A DNA stretch of 64,000 nt, from the NCBI GenBank assembly GCA_963971225.1, contig OZ020268.1, positions 10,303,032 to 10,367,031 on the forward strand, in the 5' to 3' direction. The DNA is from Melieria omissa (Eukaryota; Arthropoda; Insecta; Diptera; Ulidiidae). The notes below the pieces were generated by a model. It did no database searches and was not told the origin of the DNA. It saw only the letters and a list, made by a program, of their open reading frames with translations. The position numbers and the translations under genes were made by a program. Positions 57,001-64,000 of this stretch are shown here, in pieces (within the stretch, counting starts at the first letter, position 1; every line of letters begins with the position of its first letter).

Positions 57001-57683
57001 GCGTGTGGCAACGAGGAGCTATGACCGTTTGGCGCCGTGCGTGTGCTGTTTGCGTGCCTTCAGACCGAAAAGCCATTGATGGTAAAGACAAAAATTTAAA
57101 TAATATTTATATCATTGACCTAAAAGAATGTCGATGCAAAATGAGTTATTTGGTAACAAATATACATTAGAGATAGAAATCGATTACAAAATCCCTTTTC
57201 TTCTTCATAATAAGGTGGATTTGTGTCTTGAGGCAATCACTTTACTCTATGACAATTTTCACTAATGACATTCTTATGGGCAGTTTGAACTGATTGAACT
57301 AATTCAAATAGGGTTTTCTTCTACTTCATGAACCCATAAGAAAAACGAAATTGATGGTTGTATATATTGCGTAATAATGAGATTTATTTCAGTTTTAATG
57401 GAACAATGCGAGGCAAAGGGCAAAGACGCACTGCATTTCCTGTGCCCCTAACCTATTTTGGCCGGAAAAGCTTCCCTTTGTTTACTGATGGCTATGTTCT
57501 TTGTCAAACTTAGCGATCCGTGGAGAGTCAACATTAATAACATAGCTCAATGCACCAAGAAACCAAACTCGGGCACTTTCCAGTCCCGAAAATCCCAGGA
57601 TTCAAACTCTCTAATCCCGGGATTTCCGGGATTGACTTATACAACAAAATCTATTTTTTTTTTGTTTTAAGTTGTGACAGCGG
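54037..57683. other. Non-coding stretch
   Basis: No gene is supportable. The 55840-57080 part is less AT-rich, with overlapping open frames on both strands but no motif. A quasi-palindromic cluster around AATCCCGGGATTTCCGGGATT lies near 57613. No transposon termini were recognised. Confidence 0.4.
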
Positions 57684-58131
57684 ATTCTGGTAGAGAGGAC
57701 TAAATAAAAATATACGTGTATCGGCGTTTTAAAGTTTAAGTCTGAATTTTTTTTTTGATGCAGTCAAAGTTGTTCACTGTTTGCACATTCTTATGGTGAA
57801 TCGGGATACGAAAACCATGTAACCTGACATTTTAAGTATATAATGTGTTCAGCAATTTGATGCAAAATACTACAAAGAACATTTTTGTGGAGCATTTTAA
57901 CCCTGTACCTCCTATTTGTATGGGTCAATTTGACCCTTTTTTCTAAAATGCCCAAAAAAGATCTGTAAAACAGGACTTTTTAAGGACAAAATCTAACACG
58001 AAAATATTCGCCATAAAATTCTATTATAGGTCTCTGAATACATCAAAGCTCAGAAATTAACTTGAACGCCAGAATTAAGCCAAAACTGAAAATGTGTTTA
58101 GGTGTTTATTTCGTACTTAATCAAAATTTAT
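57684..58131. repeat. Dispersed repeat, copy 2 (partner at 6554-6986)
   Basis: Same orientation as copy 1, with roughly 85% identity by eye and small indels (for example an extra AGGTGTTTA near 58099). It contains TTAACCCTGTACCTCC at about 57898. The match ends near CACTTAATCAAAATT / TACTTAATCAAAATT. Confidence 0.75.
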
Positions 58132-59538
58132 TGAGAGTTTATTTGCAATTTCGTTCTAGATTAGATATTACAACACTTAATGACTTAGTATTTTCAATAT
58201 TTCAATTTTTAGATGATGAGTACAAAATACTAGAGAACGCAATAACTTCTGTGCAAATTATCTGGAACTTTTCTAAGGAACTGAGAAGATCCCACAGCGT
58301 TAGGTAAATGACTCTTTTCATTTCTAAAGCCCTTTGTTAATACCCAAAACAATTGTTCTTGACTGTCTAACTTCTAAAAGCTAAATTTTGTTTCCTTTCA
58401 TTCAATATTTGCCAACAATTTCATTTCCTTAATTAATTTCGTGTTGCTACAAGTTCGAAACCTTTACTCCCAGTGGCACATCCTCTAATCTGCTTACTCC
58501 CACAGCTTCTTCTGAAAACTTAATGGAATTAAGTCTTCTGCTCGGTGTGAAATTTTCATGAACGAAAAGTTGATTGGGTCATGCCGCCGAATTAAATTTA
58601 CCTCATTTCACAAAGCTTGACATTCTACAATGCTTCTAAGCCGCTTAGCGAAAATCATGAAAATATATAAAAAACATTTTCCGCACACAACAATGAATGG
58701 TAAGCTTTAACCCACTGTGAGACACAAATAAAACCAATAAAAATAGCAAATAATTAGTTTGACACACACAGCGACACAACATTTCCTGAATGTTCCACGC
58801 ATATATATACCAAGCTATATGTTTTAACATTTGTGGTGTCTACGTGCTAGAAAAACTGTTGGGGCAAATAGTACAATTACCGTAATTCGCTGACAACCCG
58901 CAGCCATAATATTTCTTCACCACTGCTCTACCTTCGGCATTCTATGTGCTTGTGGCATGAATTATTGAAAATAATTATTATGTATTTGCAATTTTTGCTG
59001 TACATGTTACTTGTCGCACGTCTCTTGGCACTGACTGAAATTGCATGACATTACGCAGCTCAGCGAACAGTAAAAGTCCTAAAGTTCAGTGTTAAACTGA
59101 AGATGGGGAATTGTTAAAGCGCAAATGTCTTGCAAAATAAGGCACTCATCCCTTTGATATGACAATGACGTAAGCAAATGATATAAATAGCAACCAACAA
59201 CAACACACGCCACTTATTGACTGAATAGCTTCAATTAGTTTATTGGCCTACGGGTCGTATACGTATTTTGTATATGTATAAAGTACAAATTACTTAATTT
59301 TTGTATATAATTGATGTCCAAAAGTTATTGTTTAGGTAAGAGCCAAAACACAAATACTCATTAATACTTTTAAGTCATAAATCAGATGAAGAAAATGAAA
59401 GCATTGAAGACACGCAAGCAAATTAAAAGTCTTTTAATAGATTTTTTATTAGAATACAATTTATAAATAGCACTGTGTACAGAAAATTTTAAAGAAAAAG
59501 TGGAAAGGATACTCTGAAGCATGCTGCTACTTTCAATC
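58132..59538. other. Non-coding AT-rich spacer
   Basis: No gene, RNA or repeat is recognised. Confidence 0.4.
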
Positions 59539-60141
59539 ATATCTTTGAACAACCTTTGCATACATCCATATCTGGAAGACTTGATTATCTAATTTTAACA
59601 ACTTTTTGATGGCGGCTCCAAAGCAGCTCCTGATTTCTTTTCCCAGTGTCCCAAGACCTCAACTTAAATATAATCTAAATCAACTGCCTGATTATTAGTT
59701 TGTGAGATATAGCATTTTGAGTAAAGCAACTTTTGTTATTTTGAAAAAAAAGGATAAAAGGAATTTCGTGTTTTAAAGAAACACTATTTTTTGATGAAAA
59801 AAGTGCTGCTGATACCAAAAAGTGCCTTGAAGAGTGTTCTCCGGACTCTGCGCCGGGCGAAGCAACCATTCGTAAGTAGTTTGCTAAAGTCCGTACAGGC
59901 CATATGAGCACCGAAGACGATGAACGCAGTAGACGTCCAAAAGAGGCTGTTACGGACGAAAACATCAAAAAAATCCACAAAATGCCTAGAGGCCAAGTAG
60001 AAGGATATTTTAAAGCTCCTGTTACTGTAACCATATCTTTGAATCCAAGACTTGACTGACTTATGTCAGTAGCTATTTCGAGGGCAGTTCGAAATCAGCT
60101 TCAGTATTGCTCTCCTAGTGTCGCAAGGCCTCAACTCAACT
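59539..60141. repeat. Direct repeats flanking an old mariner fragment
   Basis: CATATCTTTGAA ... AAGACTTGA ... CTCCTAGTGTCGCAAGGCCTCAACT-type sequence occurs at about 59539-59675 (as CCCAGTGTCCCAAGACCTCAACT) and again at about 60029-60141. The mariner remnant lies between them, so the flanks look like a duplicated host segment or another element split by the mariner. Confidence 0.6.
59761..60000 (+). pseudogene. mariner (irritans-type) transposase N-terminal fragment
   Basis: EFRVLKKHYFLMKK is followed, after a one-base shift in an A run, by SAADTKKCLEECSPDSAPGE, ATIRK, a stop (about 59876), FAKVRTGHMSTEDDERSRRP and KEAVTDENIKKIHK. This is the N-terminal HTH and linker region of irritans-subfamily mariners (G-x-M-S-T-E-D-x-E-R-S-G-R-P-K-E is their hallmark). 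The catalytic domain is absent. It is a different lineage from the intact mariner at 35.4 kb. Confidence 0.85.
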
Positions 60142-60900
60142 TGTAATACTTGAGTGCTAGAAAACTCAAATATTTATGGGATATATGTAGATACTCCAAT
60201 ATTTCTCATAAGGGTTAATAAGTAGTTAGTGTCCTGCAATTATATTAGCTGCCAATCGGACTGATAATCTCTGTTCCAGTCCTGGTCGAATCACATTTCT
60301 AGTAATTTCGATGCATGCCATGAAGAACATTACAACAGCAAGAGTGCCTTGAGGGACTAAGTGAGCAAATATATGTCGTAGGTATATAATTAATTTATCC
60401 AAACTTGTAGGAACTCAAAAAGGCAAACAGCAAAATATTCAAAAAGAAACCAACTTATTTCTGCTGTTCTAATATCACAACTAACTCTAGTATAAGCAAC
60501 TTAATTTAGTTTTATATAGTTTAAATAAATAGATATAGATATGTACACATACATATATAGAGAGATCTGGAAAACCATTTGCTATAAGTTATCCGAAAAC
60601 TATGCAGCAATAACTCTTCTTAAGTGATCCAAAATGTATGCATAAGCCGTTATAATGGTTTGTGGTTTTAGAATAGCAAGCCAAAAACTAGCCTAAAAGT
60701 ATGCAGCAGATTCCTATGGTTAACCACAAAGACCACAACTCAGCACTAACTATTATCGTCATTTAGCTATGCATACCAACGTGAGCTTAGCACCAATGTT
60801 TCTCTATTACACCCGACATAAAAGCAAAGCAGTAAATACATATTTATACCTTATAGAAGTTTTTATAATTTTCTAAAGGCCAGAAATAATAAAATACACA
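60142..60900. other. Non-coding AT-rich spacer
   Basis: Nothing coding is recognised. It holds a lone AAGGGTTAA at about 60210 with no partner end found. Confidence 0.4.
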
Positions 60901-60908
60901 GTCCAATT

Positions 60909-61080
60909 AATAAACTGTTTAATTGTTTTTCTTATCACTTTGTTTACCTTGTCTGAAATTCTATTAACGCTAATCAACTCAGGTTCTTCATTCTTTCATA
61001 AATTAATTTTTTTAACAGTTTAATTGTTTTTGACACTTTATGTGCCTTGTTTGAAATTCTATTAACGCTAATCAACATGA
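60909..61080. repeat. Tandem duplication, ~105-bp period
   Basis: ACTGTTTAATTGTTTTTCTT through GAAATTCTATTAACGCTAAT recurs once, starting at about 61015, with changes in the middle (CACTTTGTTTACC versus CACTTTATGTGCC). Confidence 0.8.
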
Positions 61081-61084
61081 AGAG

Positions 61085-62020
61085 CCTCTCATAAATGTTA
61101 TGCTCTTTTAAATGCCATAGAACGTCAAGAGGCAGTTCTGAAAATGAGGCTTTGGTACATAAATTTCAAATCAAGCAGCACCCAAACTCGCCCGAACCTA
61201 CAATCCTACAAAGATGAAGTTAACGAGCAGCACATAAACTGACAACTCAAATTGAATCTAACATTAAAACAACATATATAATGTGCGTCATTCAATCAAT
61301 GTATGTATGTATGTATGTATGTGTCTTGAAGTCAATGACCGCTCAAATGGGCCACCGAGTCAATGAAGCACAAACGTGCCAGTCTCATTTCTTATGGCCG
61401 AAAGTCGAAAAGACAATGTTTCAACTAATTCAACTGTGTGTGTAAATTAAAGTGAAAATTCACCCAAAAAAGCCCACAAAAATGAGCCAATTTAATTAAT
61501 CACATTTTTATAAAACACCAAACAAATATGGCTGACGCTCTAACAGAGCCAAAAACACAATTAAAAAAAGTTTTCCCACAGCGACCCACAACTTTTAAGC
61601 GCAATTTAAATGTTGCATGTGGGCGCACAATTGTAATAACTTTAGCTGGCTGTCGTTTTCACCACACCGACAGTACAGTTGTACACAGCTGCCGTGGAAC
61701 AGGCGCCGCAGCTCAACAGCAAAGCGCGCTGAAGTAGCTGTTGGCCGCTTTCGTGTTGGTGTTGCTGACTGTCATTAAAATTTCTGCCGTGTCGCTGTTG
61801 CTTGCCGCCTGTTCCACAACGAAACGGTTCGAAATTGTTGTCGGTTCGCTTTTAGGTTAGGTGCAGTGCACAGTGTAGAGAAAAGCCGGCCTTTTTTCAC
61901 TCAATCTCTCTCCATCTCACTCTCTATCTTACTGGCTCATTGCTAGTGACGTAGTAACAACAATGATGTGCGAAAAAAAACTCAACGAACATTTTACTCT
62001 GCCCCACTTCAATAATTCAC
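61085..62020. other. Non-coding stretch upstream of possible exons
   Basis: It includes an ATGT run (61299-61322) and, at 61890-61935, a CTCT-rich segment. The open frame at 61528-61737 lacks motifs. The rise in GC content from about 61600 onward may mark a promoter of a gene continuing to the right. Confidence 0.35.
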
Positions 62021-62024
62021 ACAA

Positions 62025-62630
62025 ATGGCAACACACCACCCACTTCCATCTCCCCCCAACGTATGCGGCACTTTGCGTTTAGATATATGGGCGCCACGCT
62101 GGCGGCTGGCCGCTTCGTCGTCATCGTCTGGCATTCGGCATCACGCATCAACTACGCAAATCCCGGTCTTAGGTCTCGAAATCGCACCGCGAACGACACC
62201 TAAGGTGAGCACTGGGCCGTTTTGGCTGGCAAAATTTACGCAAATTTCACCGACAGCGACGCAAAATTTGCTGCGCATGCGCATACGCCAACGTCCTTGA
62301 GAGGACACAATCAGCATTGCCGAGAGCGCAGCGTCGTTCGTGTGATTTGTTGTTGGTTGTTTTGTTTTTGTTTGTGTGTATTCCAATTTTGTCACATTGA
62401 AGCTTAACGTTTTGTTGTTGTTGTTGCTGCTATTACCGCTATAGATATATGTACATGTTCACAATGCGAACATCCTTAGCCCAGCGCGGAACTCAGACAT
62501 CGACCAAGCCGCCACTTCAACGATCCAGCAACACACAATCACTCCGTTCCACCCCCAGAGTCGATAACCTTGACTGCTTGCTACGCCCCCTGGCCTCCTC
62601 CTCGTCTACTCCAACGCTTCGTGACAATAG
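62025..62630 (+). CDS. Possible 5' exons of an unidentified gene
   Basis: Two stretches look exon-like. 62025-62204 is open from ATG and ends at a consensus donor (CCTAAG|GTGAGC). 62445-62630 follows a pyrimidine-rich AG (GCTATAG) and ends at AATAG|GTAAAT. In the second, a frame from ATG 62455 reads MFTMRTSLAQRGTQTSTKPP onward, Ser/Thr/Pro-rich, up to PTLRDN. Joined directly, exon 1's frame would stop in exon 2, so exon 1 would have to be untranslated. I recognise no family. Low-complexity coding-like sequence in flies can be misleading. Confidence 0.3.
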
Positions 62631-63400
62631 GTAAATGGCTGCAAAGTTCCCAACACAGCAGCAGCAGCAGTCCCGGCAAAAGTCCAACTCCGGTTATATG
62701 AATCGTTTGTTTGTTTGCTCGCTCGTTCGCTCGTTGGTTGTACTGTTGTTGCCCATGAAAACGCCAAGCCATGGCAATTGAAATTTCATTTGTGAATGAA
62801 ATAAAATGCGCGTCGTTGGCGTTTGTGCTCGTGCACCACTAACATGATTCCTGCTGCCCTCGCGCCCCCGCAGCCAAGTTTACACGTTGTTTTAGAAATC
62901 CGATGGCGGGCTCTGCTTGTTCATGTCCCAGTCGCAGTCGCCGCCTCTCCTCGTGCTTTTTTATTTTTTAATATTTTTAAAAGCGTTAGAAGCGTTTAGT
63001 GACCGAGCGTTGACTGGAGCTCGAAGCATTGAATTTTCGATTAGATTACCAAAAATTGTGGACACACCAGCAGCCATTGTGCCGGCTGTTTAGAGGTCGT
63101 GCGAAGGGGTTTTTTTAAATGCGTAATTGGGTTTAATTGGATTTTGAATGCAATTATTGAGCTAACCGAAAATTCCATTAAAACTAAAATGTAATTGAAA
63201 GCGAAAATGGATTAAGGAAAAACTTCTATCAGTGCTTAGAGTGAAATCAAATTGAAGCTTAATAAATTTACCCAACTAAAAAGAGTCTGACTTTGACTTT
63301 CGAGTGTGTCATTTGAAAAACTGTTTTGACTCAAAATATTAGAATTTAAAATCTTTTAAAAACATGAAAATCCTCTTCTTTTAGCAACTACTGTGCATTT
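62631..63400. other. Non-coding stretch
   Basis: It includes a CAG run (62659-62670) and GTTTGTTTGCTCGCTCGTTCG. If 62445-62630 is an exon, this is the start of its intron. No repeat or gene is recognised. Confidence 0.35.
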
Positions 63401-63420
63401 AGTTGCTCAGTGGGTAATGG

Positions 63421-63646
63421 GTGTGATGATGTGATGTGATGTGATGTGATGTGATGTGATGTGATGTGATGTGATGTGATGTGATGTGATGTGATGTGAT
63501 GTGATGTGATGTGATGTGATGTGATGTGATGTGATGTGATGTGATGTGATGTGATGTGATGTGATGTGATGTGATGTGATGTGATGTGATGTGATGTGAT
63601 GTTATGTGATGTGATGTGGTGTGATGTGATGTGATGTGATGTGATA
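63421..63646. repeat. (GTGAT)n microsatellite, about 45 units
   Basis: A nearly perfect pentanucleotide array with two single-base variants (GTTAT near 63601 and GTGGT near 63616). The long Ser/His/Ile open frames on the minus strand (HHITS repeats) are an artefact of the five-base unit. Confidence 0.97.
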
Positions 63647-64000
63647 TCTGAAGCATAAGTCGTTCGAATTCGACTGAAACACTCTTTAAATCTATAAACT
63701 CTAAATCTATGAATTCTTCTCTCTTCCTTTAAATCTATGAATTTTCCATAGTAAAGTTCTAAAGTCATTTGCATTCACCGCCATTAGTAATGGTTTGCCT
63801 CAACAACGCATAACAAATGAACTGGAGTCCATTGCTTTATTGCTTCAATCTTTGACTAATTTTTCGTTTGTAATCCTGTCAAAACAACCGCAAAACACGC
63901 ACAACTCACTGCTGACTGAGTGATAAATCGAAAGACAAATGGGCATTGTTCCTCAATGCGGGCAAAGTGTTGAGCTTGTCTTGGCTTGTGATATCAAATC
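63647..64000. other. Non-coding end of window
   Basis: It contains a short duplicated AAATCTATGAATT segment (63702 and 63729). No gene is recognised. Confidence 0.4.

Noticed and set aside
63388..63774. 128-codon Ser/His/Ile/Thr frame
   Set aside because: It is a translation of the GTGAT array on the minus strand.

Overview
This is a eukaryotic window, almost certainly from a higher fly (Brachycera). The AT-rich, low-gene-density sequence with CAA/CAG and CA/TG runs, the 57-80 bp introns, the fly-type start contexts (CAAAATG, CACAAATG) and the mix of mariner, TTAA-target MITEs, a tRNA-derived SINE and decayed RNase-H-bearing non-LTR elements all point that way. A tephritid fruit fly is my best guess, but this is inference. 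There is no bacterial or phage content, and I saw no CRISPR array or prokaryotic operon.

Four protein genes are well supported. Three sit in a compact cluster at 12.7-15.4 kb. mRpS25 (+, 3 exons, 167 aa) encodes mitochondrial ribosomal protein S25. It converges tail-to-tail on an RBM18-like RRM gene (-, 5 exons, 208 aa). That gene shares a 267-bp divergent promoter with an NME6/nmdyn-D6-type nucleoside diphosphate kinase (+, 2 exons, 146 aa). The fourth gene is a b(0,+)-type light-chain amino acid transporter (SLC7A9/CG9413-like, -, 524 aa). Its seven coding exons run over about 20 kb from 39375 down to 19477. The short last exon lies 2.7 kb beyond the others, and a 13.9-kb first coding intron acts as a transposon trap.

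The rest is non-coding and repeat-rich. From 1 to 12.6 kb there are inverted-repeat elements (1.77-1.99, 7.6-8.3 and 8.5-8.8 kb), a minisatellite (2.1-2.5 kb), a duplicated repeat (2.8-3.2 kb) and an old SINE (8.85 kb). The transporter introns hold a pyrimidine microsatellite, RNase-H and mariner relics, two tandem arrays, several TTAA-flanked MITEs, an 8-bp-TSD MITE, two young SINE copies, a 1.66-kb foldback-like element and a complete mariner with an uninterrupted 345-aa transposase. From 40 to 64 kb there are more MITEs and retrotransposon tails, a long (TATC)n and a (GTGAT)n microsatellite, an old mariner fragment, and a possible unassigned gene start near 62.0-62.6 kb.

The most informative structure is comparative and lies within the window. 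Two copies of one MITE, at 27.7-28.5 and 53.3-54.0 kb, each carry a different insertion (a SINE and a second MITE). Each is therefore the empty site for the other's insertion. The mariner likewise sits in a tandem-repeat unit whose sibling unit keeps the empty site.
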